A stretch of 64,000 nucleotides of DNA. Source: JACMQX01 sp040385105. GTDB lineage: Bacteria > Pseudomonadota > Gammaproteobacteria > Burkholderiales > Burkholderiaceae_C. The stretch is from contig JAZKHY010000047.1 in the NCBI GenBank assembly GCA_040385105.1, forward strand, positions 1 to 64,000, read 5' to 3'. Each line of letters opens with the position of its first letter. Position 1 is the first letter of the stretch. Below the pieces are notes generated by a model. The model was given only the letters and a program-made list of their open reading frames with translations, was not told where the DNA came from and did not search any database. The translations under genes and the position numbers were made by a program. Below are positions 53,528-60,323 of the stretch, piece by piece.

Positions 53528-54336
53528 GAAGCACCGCGTTCTCCCGGTCCGCCCTCCGTCTGGCCGGCGCCGTTTTGGCGGGCGTCTGCCTGCTGGCGCC
53601 TGCGGCTTCCAATGCTGCGCTGTTCGACGACGAGGAAGCGCGCCGCGCCATCCTCGAATTGCGCCAGCGTGTGGAAGCCAATCGTCTGGCCGGTGAAAGC
53701 GCCACCAGGCGCGCGGTTGAAGAACTGCAGCGGGCCAACGAGGAAAACGCCCAGATGCGGCGCAGCCTGCTGGAGTTGCAGAACCAGATCGAGGCCCTGC
53801 GGGCAGAACTGGCGCGCCTTCGCGGCTCCGATGAACAACTCGCGCGCGATGTCGCCGAGGTCCAGCGCCGCCAGAAGGATATTGCCCAAGGGGTGGACGA
53901 GCGCCTGAGGAGCTTCGAGCCCGCCAAGGTCACTGTGGACGGCAAGGAGTTCACCGCCTCGCCCGCTGAAAAGCGCGACTACGAAGCCGCTCTGGCCATC
54001 TTCCGCCGGGGCGAGTTCCCGGCTGCGCAGACTTCGTTTGTGGAGTTCGTCAAGCGCAACCCCACCAGTGGCTACAACCCGTCGGCGCTGTTCTGGCTTG
54101 GCAATTCCCAGTACGCCACCCGCGACTACAAGGAAGCCATCATCAACTTCAAGTCGCTGATCGCGCTGGCGCCCGACCACATTCGCGCACCGGAAGCCGC
54201 GCTGTCCATTGCCAACTGCCAGGTGGAGCTGAAAGACACGCGCGCAGCGCGCAAGACGCTGGAAGACCTGATCAAGGTGTATCCGCAATCCGAAGCCGCC
54301 GTCGCCGCCAAGGAGCGACTTGCACGTCTGAGGTAA
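53524..54336 (+). CDS. cpoB: Cell division coordinator CpoB (YbgF)
   Basis: 270 residues. A signal peptide (LAGAVLAGVCLLAPAASNAA) is followed by a coiled-coil trimerisation region (AILELRQRVEANRLAGESAT ... LLELQNQIEALRAELARLRG). The C-terminal TPR domain starts near residue 155 (KRDYEAALAIFRRGEFPAAQ, SALFWLGNSQYATRDYKEAI, NCQVELKDTRAARKTLEDLI). CpoB coordinates Tol energetics with septal PBP1B activity in E. coli. It is the third gene of the tolB-pal-cpoB operon. Confidence 0.95.
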   Translation: MRSTAFSRSALRLAGAVLAGVCLLAPAASNAALFDDEEARRAILELRQRVEANRLAGESATRRAVEELQRANEENAQMRRSLLELQNQIEALRAELARLRGSDEQLARDVAEVQRRQKDIAQGVDERLRSFEPAKVTVDGKEFTASPAEKRDYEAALAIFRRGEFPAAQTSFVEFVKRNPTSGYNPSALFWLGNSQYATRDYKEAIINFKSLIALAPDHIRAPEAALSIANCQVELKDTRAARKTLEDLIKVYPQSEAAVAAKERLARLR

Positions 54337-54365
54337 TGTTTTCCCCCGGGCCGTAAAATCCGGGG

Positions 54366-55487
54366 ATGCAAGCCACCGAACTCCTGGCCCTCACCACGAA
54401 AGTGCTGTGGGCCTCTTTCTTTCTCTCCCTCATCTTCGGCGCGATTGCCCAGCGCACGCATTTCTGCACCATGGGCGCCGTGAGCGACGTGGTCAACATG
54501 GGCGACTGGACGCGCATGCGCCAGTGGGGCATGGCCATGGGCGTGGCGATGATCGGCTTTGCCGCGCTGGTGCTGGCCGGGCAGGTTGACCCCGCAAAAA
54601 CTCTTTACTCATCAACCCGCTGGATCTGGCTGTCTGCGCTTGTGGGCGGCGCGATGTTCGGCTTCGGCATGGTGCTGGCGTCGGGCTGCGGCAGCAAGAC
54701 GCTGGTGCGCATCGGCGCGGGCAACCTCAAGTCGCTGGTGGTCTTCCTCGTGATGGCCGTCACCGCCTTCGCGACCCTCAAGGGCATGACGGCGGTGGCG
54801 CGCGTTGCCACGGTGGACCGGGTCGCCATTGACATTGCTGCCGGTACAACGCTGCCGGCCCTCAGCGCAGCAGCGTTTGGCATCAAGCCTGCCATCGCGG
54901 GCATGGTGCTGGCGCTGGTGCTGGGCGGCGGCCTGGTGGCCTGGGCGCTCGCGGGGTTCCGCAAGTCGGAGCATCCCGGCGAGAACCTGCTGGCGGGCCT
55001 GGGCATCGGCGCCGTGGTTGCCGCCATGTGGTGGGTCAGCGGGCACATGGGCTTCATCGCCGAACACCCGGAGACGCTGCAGGAGGCCTTCCTGGCCACC
55101 AACTCCGGGCGCGCGGAGGCCCTGAGCTTTGTCTCGCCGGTGGCTTACACGCTGGACTGGTTCATGTTCTTCAGCGACAAGAGCAAGGTGCTCACGCTGG
55201 GCATCGTCTCGGTGTTTGGCGTGGTCGCGGGTTCGGCCATCGTCGCGCTGGCCACCCGCAGCTTCCGCTGGGAAGGTTTTGGCAGCACGGAAGACGTGGC
55301 CAACCATATCGGCGGCGCGGCGCTCATGGGCGTTGGAGGCGTGACCGCCATGGGCTGCACGGTGGGCCAGGGGCTGTCCGGCATCTCGACGCTGAGCATC
55401 ACGAGCTTCCTGGCTGTGGCCGCCATCCTGGCAGGTTCGGTGGCTGCCTTCAAGTACCAGATGTGGCGCCTGGAGCGCATGGCTTGA
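54366..55487 (+). CDS. YeeE/YedE family thiosulfate-type transporter
   Basis: 373 residues, with about nine to ten membrane helices. It has two copies of the sulfur-transport-family Cys motif: GMVLASGCGSKTLVRIGAGN in the first half and GVTAMGCTVGQGLSGISTL in the second, plus a Cys in the N-terminal RTHFCTMGAVSDVVNMGDW. In the bacterial YeeE (TsuA) structure such Cys pass thiosulfate across the membrane. The gene is coupled to tcdA by a TTGA overlap. A persulfide-dioxygenase-like/rhodanese fusion 1.8 kb downstream fits a sulfur theme. Confidence 0.88.
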   Translation: MQATELLALTTKVLWASFFLSLIFGAIAQRTHFCTMGAVSDVVNMGDWTRMRQWGMAMGVAMIGFAALVLAGQVDPAKTLYSSTRWIWLSALVGGAMFGFGMVLASGCGSKTLVRIGAGNLKSLVVFLVMAVTAFATLKGMTAVARVATVDRVAIDIAAGTTLPALSAAAFGIKPAIAGMVLALVLGGGLVAWALAGFRKSEHPGENLLAGLGIGAVVAAMWWVSGHMGFIAEHPETLQEAFLATNSGRAEALSFVSPVAYTLDWFMFFSDKSKVLTLGIVSVFGVVAGSAIVALATRSFRWEGFGSTEDVANHIGGAALMGVGGVTAMGCTVGQGLSGISTLSITSFLAVAAILAGSVAAFKYQMWRLERMA

Positions 55488-56323
55488 ACGCAACCGCGCT
55501 CCTTGCCGATGCCCCGCCCGCAGGGCCCGCGGCGGACCTGCAGCGGCGCTTTGGCGGGCTGGAACGCTTGTACGGCGTGAAGGGCGCGGCGCGCATCCGC
55601 GCAGCGCATGTGGCGGTGGTGGGCATCGGCGGCGTGGGCTCCTGGGCCGCAGAGGCGCTGGCGCGCAGCGGGGTGGGGCGGTTGACCCTGGTCGACCTGG
55701 ACCATGTGTCCGAATCCAACATCAACCGGCAGATCCATGCGCTGGACAGCACGGTGGGGCAGGCCAAGGTGCTGGCCATGAAAGAGCGGATTGCGCAGAT
55801 CAACCCGGACTGCCAGGTCAGCTGCGTCGAGGAATTCGTTGAGCCTTCCAACTGGCCTGGCCTGTTGCCCCAGGCCGGCAGTACCGGCGCCGACGGATCC
55901 GTGAATGCGGTCATTGACGCCTGCGACCAGGTCAGGGCCAAGACCGCCATGGCGGCCTGGGCGCGGGCGGGCAACAGGCTGTTCATCACTGCGGGCGCGG
56001 CCGGGGGCAAGCGGCATGCGCACAAGGTGGACATCGACGACCTGTCCCTGACCACCCGTGACCCGCTTCTGGCGCAGCTGCGCTACCGCCTGCGCAAGGA
56101 GCACGGCGCGCCGCGCGAGGGCAAAAAGATCGGCGTTGCCTGCGTGTTCAGCCGCGAGGCCGTGGCGCCGCCCGACCCCTCATGCGCCATTGACGGCAAC
56201 GGTGAGGGCGACGGCTCCCTCAACTGCCACGGCTACGGCTCGGTCGTGAGCGTCACGGCCACCTTCGGGCAGTGTGCCGCCGGGTGGGTCATGGACCGGA
56301 TTTCACTCGGAAAGACGCTATAA
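55484..56323 (+). CDS. tcdA: tRNA threonylcarbamoyladenosine dehydratase (TcdA/CsdL, ThiF family)
   Basis: 279 residues from TTG 55484, overlapping the preceding stop as TTGA. The E1-like Rossmann motif is HVAVVGIGGVGSWAAEALAR, with the VDLDHVSESNINRQIHALDS ATP-binding loop typical of YgdL/TcdA. FITAGAAGGKRHAHKVDIDD and ACVFSREAVAPPDPSCAIDG follow. It cyclises t6A37 in tRNA to ct6A. Length is close to E. coli TcdA (268). tRNA-Lys(UUU), one of the ANN-decoding tRNAs that carry this modification, lies 60 bp downstream. Confidence 0.92.
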   Translation: MNATALLADAPPAGPAADLQRRFGGLERLYGVKGAARIRAAHVAVVGIGGVGSWAAEALARSGVGRLTLVDLDHVSESNINRQIHALDSTVGQAKVLAMKERIAQINPDCQVSCVEEFVEPSNWPGLLPQAGSTGADGSVNAVIDACDQVRAKTAMAAWARAGNRLFITAGAAGGKRHAHKVDIDDLSLTTRDPLLAQLRYRLRKEHGAPREGKKIGVACVFSREAVAPPDPSCAIDGNGEGDGSLNCHGYGSVVSVTATFGQCAAGWVMDRISLGKTL

Positions 56324-56382
56324 TTTGAGGCTTTGCTGCTCGCAGGGTCTCCTGCACACAAGAGGCGGCAAGAGCCCAACAC

Positions 56383-56458
56383 GGGACGTTAGCTCAGTTG
56401 GTAGAGCAGCGGACTTTTAATCCGTTGGTCACAAGTTCGAATCTTGTACGTCCTACCA
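56383..56458 (+). tRNA. tRNA-Lys, anticodon UUU
   Basis: 76 nucleotides with encoded CCA. Acceptor GGGACGU pairs with ACGUCCU, D-stem GCUC/GAGC, anticodon stem GCGGA/UCCGU with loop CUUUUAA (anticodon UUU), T-stem ACAAG/CUUGU with loop UUCGAAU. All arms pair; G1-U72 is the only unusual closing pair. A strong terminator follows. Confidence 0.97.
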
Positions 56459-56476
56459 GCGATTTCGTTGGATTCA

Positions 56477-56509
56477 AAGGCCCCGGTGCATTGCGCCGGG
56501 GCCTTTTTC
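56477..56509 (+). terminator. Intrinsic terminator after tRNA-Lys
   Basis: GGCCCCGG / CCGGGGCC eight-base-pair stem with a 9-base loop, followed by TTTTTCTTT. Confidence 0.88.
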
Positions 56510-56625
56510 TTTGGCCCGCCTTGCCTGTCACTGCAGGTCATCCGCCACTGTCACGCGGTTTGGCAGGACCGGATTTTCAAGCGTATATTGCGGCTTCTCC
56601 CAGAACCAAATACAAGGAGTTTTCC

Positions 56626-57285
56626 ATGTCCCTCCGGATCAACGACACCGCACCCGACTTCACGGCCAAAACCACCCACGGCACGATCAACTTCCATGAG
56701 TGGATCGGCGACAAGTGGGCCATTTTGTTTTCCCACCCCAAGGACTTCACGCCGGTGTGCACCACCGAGCTGGGCTACATGGCGCGCATCGAGCCGGAGT
56801 TCACGAAGCGCAATGCCAAACTGATTGGCCTGTCCATTGACCCGGTGGAGAACCACAGCAAGTGGGCGGCGGACATCGAGGAAACCCAGGGCTCGGCCGT
56901 CAAGTACCCGATGATCGGCGACACCGACCTCGCTGTGGCCAAGCTCTACAACATGCTCCCTGCCGACGAGGCGGGCAGCTCCGACGGCCGGACCGCCGCC
57001 ACCAATGCCACGGTGCGCTCGGTGTTCATCATCGGGCCTGACAAGAAGATCAAGCTCATGATGACCTACCCCATGACCACGGGCCGCAACTTCGACGAGA
57101 TCCTGCGCGTGCTCGACTCCATGCAGCTGACCGCCAGGCACAAGGTCGCCACGCCGGTGAACTGGAAGAACGGCGAAGACGTGATCATTGCCGGCTCGGT
57201 TTCAGACGACGATGCCAGGGCGATGTTCCCCGGCGGCTGGAACGCGCCCAAGCCCTACCTGCGCGTCGTCAAGCAGCCGAAGTAA
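56626..57285 (+). CDS. Peroxiredoxin, 1-Cys (Prx6) type
   Basis: 219 residues from ATG 56626 with an AAGGAG ribosome site. The peroxidatic motif is SHPKDFTPVCTTELGYMARI with Cys45, the only cysteine, so it is a 1-Cys enzyme. Prx6-type features continue: IGLSIDPVENHSKWAADIEE, MTYPMTTGRNFDEILRVLDS and VATPVNWKNGEDVIIAGSVS with a long C-terminal domain. It reduces H2O2 and organic peroxides using an external thiol. A terminator separates it from the tRNA. The persulfide-dioxygenase-like gene follows after 20 bp and is probably co-transcribed. Confidence 0.95.
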   Translation: MSLRINDTAPDFTAKTTHGTINFHEWIGDKWAILFSHPKDFTPVCTTELGYMARIEPEFTKRNAKLIGLSIDPVENHSKWAADIEETQGSAVKYPMIGDTDLAVAKLYNMLPADEAGSSDGRTAATNATVRSVFIIGPDKKIKLMMTYPMTTGRNFDEILRVLDSMQLTARHKVATPVNWKNGEDVIIAGSVSDDDARAMFPGGWNAPKPYLRVVKQPK

Positions 57286-57305
57286 GCCGGACTGAGGAGC
57301 CTGTC

Positions 57306-58334
57306 ATGATCTTCGAACAGGTTGCCACGGGCGGCTGCCAGTCCTACCTGCTGGGCTGCCCGGACACCTGCGCCGCCGTGTTGATCGACCCCGAGGCGGG
57401 GCAGGTGGACCGCTATGTGGCGCTGGCGGCCCGGCACGGCCTGCGGGTGCGCTACCTGGTGGACACCCATACCCATGCCGACCATTTCTCTGCGGTGAGG
57501 CTGCTGGGCAAGCAGCTGGATGCGCAGGTGGTGATGCACCGGGCCAGCCCGGCACCGATGATCGACATGAAGGTTGACGACGGCGACATGCTGGTGGTGG
57601 GCAAGCTGACCCTGCAGGTCATGCACACGCCTGGCCACACGCGCGACTCGATGAGCCTGCTGGTGGGAGACCGGGTGTTCACCGGCGACACGCTGCTCAT
57701 CGGCGGCACCGGCCGCACCGACTTGCCCACCGGGGACTCCAGCGCGCTGTATGACAGCCTGTTCGACGGCCTGCTCAAGCTCGACCCTGCGCTCAAGGTG
57801 TACCCCGCCCACGAATACAAGGGCCGCAGTCATACGACCATCGGCGACGAGATCGCCACCAACCCGCGCTTGCAGGCTGCCGGCCGCGAGGCTTTTGTCG
57901 AGCTCATGGGCAAGCTAAATTTGGCCATGCCCACGCACATTACTGAAGCGTTGCGCACGAACCTGAGCGGAGGCAAGACTGTCGCCCAGATGCTGTCCGA
58001 GGCGGCGGCGATCGTGCCTTTCATGTCGATGGCGGAACTCAACCGGCGCCTTGCGCGCGGCGATGCCGACATGCTGGTGCTCGATGTGCGCGAGCGTGAC
58101 GCATTTGACGCCGGCCATATCCCGGGCGCGCAGTTGCTGCCCCGCGGTCAACTCGAGCTGCGGGTGAACCAGGACTTGCCGGACCCGACGCGGCGCATCG
58201 TCGCCTGCTGTGAATTCGGGCGCATTTCAACGCTGGCCGCTGCGACCTTGAGGGAGATGGGTTTCATGCGCGCCGTGGCGCTATATGGTGGCATGAAAGC
58301 CTGGCGCGAAGCCGGCTTGCCGGTGGAGTCCTGA
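57306..58334 (+). CDS. Persulfide-dioxygenase-like metallo-beta-lactamase fold fused to rhodanese
   Basis: 342 residues. Residues 1-230 are an ETHE1-like domain: GGCQSYLLGC, the metal motif LVDTHTHADHFSAVRLLGKQ, VMHTPGHTRDSMSLLVGDRV, FTGDTLLIGGTGRTDLPTGD and VYPAHEYKGRSHTTIGDEIA. Residues about 240-342 are a rhodanese domain (ADMLVLDVRERDAFDAGHIP) with the active-site loop RRIVACCEFGRISTLAAATL. It would oxidise glutathione persulfide to sulfite and transfer sulfane sulfur. Such fusions (PDO-rhodanese/PRF) are known in Burkholderia. An operon with the peroxiredoxin is likely. Confidence 0.9.
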   Translation: MIFEQVATGGCQSYLLGCPDTCAAVLIDPEAGQVDRYVALAARHGLRVRYLVDTHTHADHFSAVRLLGKQLDAQVVMHRASPAPMIDMKVDDGDMLVVGKLTLQVMHTPGHTRDSMSLLVGDRVFTGDTLLIGGTGRTDLPTGDSSALYDSLFDGLLKLDPALKVYPAHEYKGRSHTTIGDEIATNPRLQAAGREAFVELMGKLNLAMPTHITEALRTNLSGGKTVAQMLSEAAAIVPFMSMAELNRRLARGDADMLVLDVRERDAFDAGHIPGAQLLPRGQLELRVNQDLPDPTRRIVACCEFGRISTLAAATLREMGFMRAVALYGGMKAWREAGLPVES

Positions 58335-58355
58335 AGCGGCCGGCCTCAGGCGGGC

Positions 58356-58550
58356 TCAGATCGATTCGCCTTCTTCGTAGTCAAGGATGGCCAGGCCCGG
58401 GCGGCGCTGCGGTGGGTTGAATGCATCGTGGGTTGCAAAACCGTCGGCGCGCAGGGTCCGTTCCTGCAACTGGCGCTGCTGGGGCTTGCCGCTTTCACGG
58501 CTGTCGCGGCGCGTATTGCGGTCTTCGGTACGGAATTCGAGGGCACTCAT
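58356..58550 (-). CDS. Small hydrophilic protein of unknown function
   Basis: 64 residues, Arg/Gln/Glu-rich (RTEDRNTRRDSRESGKPQQR, LQERTLRADGFATHDAFNPP, GLAILDYEEGESI). No hydrophobic segment. The start ATG 58550 overlaps the stop of the preceding small gene by 4 bp (ATGA), which argues that both are translated from one message. I recognise no family. The hydrophilic, charged composition suggests an intrinsically disordered protein. Confidence 0.5.
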   Translation of the reverse strand: MSALEFRTEDRNTRRDSRESGKPQQRQLQERTLRADGFATHDAFNPPQRRPGLAILDYEEGESI

Positions 58551-58735
58551 GCTTGCTCCTGTGCGGTGGCGGCACCGTCATCTTCCAGCAGCTTGATGAT
58601 GTCCGGGGTTTCCACGCCCATCTCGGCCGCTTTGGCGGCATTGCCCGCCTGGACCGTGATGGCTGTCGCCCCCGTCGCCAGAACGGCGGCGAGAAGGAAC
58701 GCGGCGACGTTTTTGAAGGTGAGGCGGCTGATCAT
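58547..58735 (-). CDS. Small membrane or exported protein
   Basis: 62 residues from the ATG near 58735. The N-terminal helix FKNVAAFLLAAVLATGATAI is a signal anchor or signal peptide. The acidic Ala-rich rest is AGNAAKAAEMGVETPDIIKL and LEDDGAATAQEQA. A GGAG ribosome site precedes the start. It is coupled to the 64-residue gene downstream by an ATGA overlap. Function unknown. Its upstream neighbour is the EcsC/DUF697-like gene, 117 bp away on the same strand. Confidence 0.5.
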   Translation of the reverse strand: MISRLTFKNVAAFLLAAVLATGATAITVQAGNAAKAAEMGVETPDIIKLLEDDGAATAQEQA

Positions 58736-58852
58736 GGCGGGCTCCGTAGATCGATGGTTGAAGGGCTGGATTGAATGTATCTTTGCCCCTGGCCCGATCA
58801 TGTCGGCAGCCAAAGCTGCCGTTTGTAGGACGGCGCCGCAGCTTCGCCGCTG

Positions 58853-59362
58853 TTACAGAATTTTGCCTTGTGCCGGCGCCGGCAGGACATGCTGGACCGC
58901 CTGCGCCACCCGGACGCAATCCTTGAGGTGCTCCTCGCCGAGGTAGCGGATGGCCGTGTAGCCCATGAAAGCCGAGACCGCCTGGCCGGCCAGCGGCACA
59001 TACTTGGCCACCTGCTTGGCCGTCAGCCGCACACCCACATGCTGCGCGGCCTTGATGACGAGCTCGCGCGTGATGAACTTGCCCACCAGCACCGAGCCGA
59101 CCATGGCCACGGCCTTCTGGACCTGCTCGCGCTTGTGCGGCGTGAGCTTGTCCAGCTGGGTGGCCGACAGGCCGAACTCGGCATTGATCTCGGGGATCAA
59201 CCTTGACAGCAGCGCGGCATCCACCATCCAGTCCAGGCCCGGCACCGGCACGGCGCTGGCAGCCGCGCCATACAGCGCGCGGCGGTGCAGCAGCTTGCGG
59301 CTGCGGGTGACGGCGTTGACGAGCCGGGCGTCGCCGGCGGCGAGTTGCAGGGCAGAAGGCAT
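58853..59362 (-). CDS. EcsC/DUF697-like protein
   Basis: 169 residues. RRALYGAAASAVPVPGLDWM and VDAALLSRLIPEINAEFGLS resemble the membrane-associated segment of DUF697/EcsC-like proteins, with a second hydrophobic stretch (LAGQAVSAFMGYTAIRYLGE) and KAVAMVGSVLVGKFITRELV. The family is uncharacterised; a peripheral or integral inner-membrane location is likely. It is the gene after FkbM (60-bp gap) in the leftward string. Confidence 0.7.
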   Translation of the reverse strand: MPSALQLAAGDARLVNAVTRSRKLLHRRALYGAAASAVPVPGLDWMVDAALLSRLIPEINAEFGLSATQLDKLTPHKREQVQKAVAMVGSVLVGKFITRELVIKAAQHVGVRLTAKQVAKYVPLAGQAVSAFMGYTAIRYLGEEHLKDCVRVAQAVQHVLPAPAQGKIL

Positions 59363-59422
59363 GGCGGCGGCTTCCTGTCGGTGTTGGACGATGACTTACT
59401 GTACCGCCCGCGGCAAACCATG

Positions 59423-60310
59423 TCAGGGGCCGGACATTCCAACCCTGATGCCGGCTTCCTCCGGCAGGATGGTCTGCAGGTAGCGCAGGTATTCCGCCTG
59501 CGCGCCCTGGCCCAGGGCCTTGCGCTGCTCCAGCAGCATGATGCACCGCAGCGCCAGGTCAAACGATGAATAGCAATGGTGGACGATCAGGGCCAGGTGC
59601 TTGAGCTGTTCGTCGCTCATCAGCTCCGGCCGGGAAAAGTCGCGCACGTAAACGATGTCCGCTTCCAGCAGCTGGTGCAGCGGCCGCAGCGGCTCGGCGT
59701 TGATCACGCAGGGCGCCAGGGGCATCTGCTTGACGGCGGCAAAGCAGTGCGGGATGAAGCCTTGCCGGCGCATCTCCACGTCCACCTCGCCGAGGGCCGG
59801 CTGGTTGCGGTACAGCGTCACGAATGAAACCTCGGTCTGCACGGCCACGGCCCGGGCCAGCTTGGCGGCGCCCCCCTTGAATACGGCCAGTTCACTGCCC
59901 TGGACGTCGATCTTGAGGAAATCGATGCGCTCGACTTCCGCGATGTCGTCGAGCCGGCGCGTCAGCAACGGGACACGCTGCTTCACCTCGCCAAGCGGCT
60001 TGAGGTGCTGGAACAGCGCCAGCGTCGCCGGGTCCGGCTCCAGCAGGCTGGTCATGCCCGAGGCTGCGCAGATGTTGAGCGTGTGCTGCGCGCCGTCGCC
60101 CACAGCATGGGGCAGGTAACGCTCGTGGGGGCCTTTCCTGCGCTGCAATTCAAGCAGGGCCTGCTCCTGCGGCTCGAAGCCGGTCACGCGGCACAGGCCT
60201 TCATGGAGCATGGGCAGATAAGGCGGCTCGCCGTCCACCGGGTTGGCCCCCACATCGACTACCTCCACAACGCGCTGCGGCGCCAGGAGCTCATTCAGGG
60301 TGCTGATCAT
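59423..60310 (-). CDS. FkbM family methyltransferase
   Basis: 295 residues. The SAM-binding start VVEVVDVGANPVDGEPPYLP and VTGFEPQEQALLELQRRKGP is followed by the FkbM signature VERIDFLKIDVQGSELAVFK and GGAAKLARAVAVQTEVSFVT. Members O-methylate sugars or natural products; the substrate here is unknown. The gene is 13 bp from the ABC-F gene on the same strand. Confidence 0.88.
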   Translation of the reverse strand: MISTLNELLAPQRVVEVVDVGANPVDGEPPYLPMLHEGLCRVTGFEPQEQALLELQRRKGPHERYLPHAVGDGAQHTLNICAASGMTSLLEPDPATLALFQHLKPLGEVKQRVPLLTRRLDDIAEVERIDFLKIDVQGSELAVFKGGAAKLARAVAVQTEVSFVTLYRNQPALGEVDVEMRRQGFIPHCFAAVKQMPLAPCVINAEPLRPLHQLLEADIVYVRDFSRPELMSDEQLKHLALIVHHCYSSFDLALRCIMLLEQRKALGQGAQAEYLRYLQTILPEEAGIRVGMSGP

Positions 60311-60323
60311 GGCGATGCAGCCT

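Noticed and set aside
54344..54365. CCCCGG/CCGGGG inverted repeat after cpoB as a terminator
   Set aside because: There is no T-run, and the repeat runs into the start codon of the next gene, so it is not a convincing terminator.
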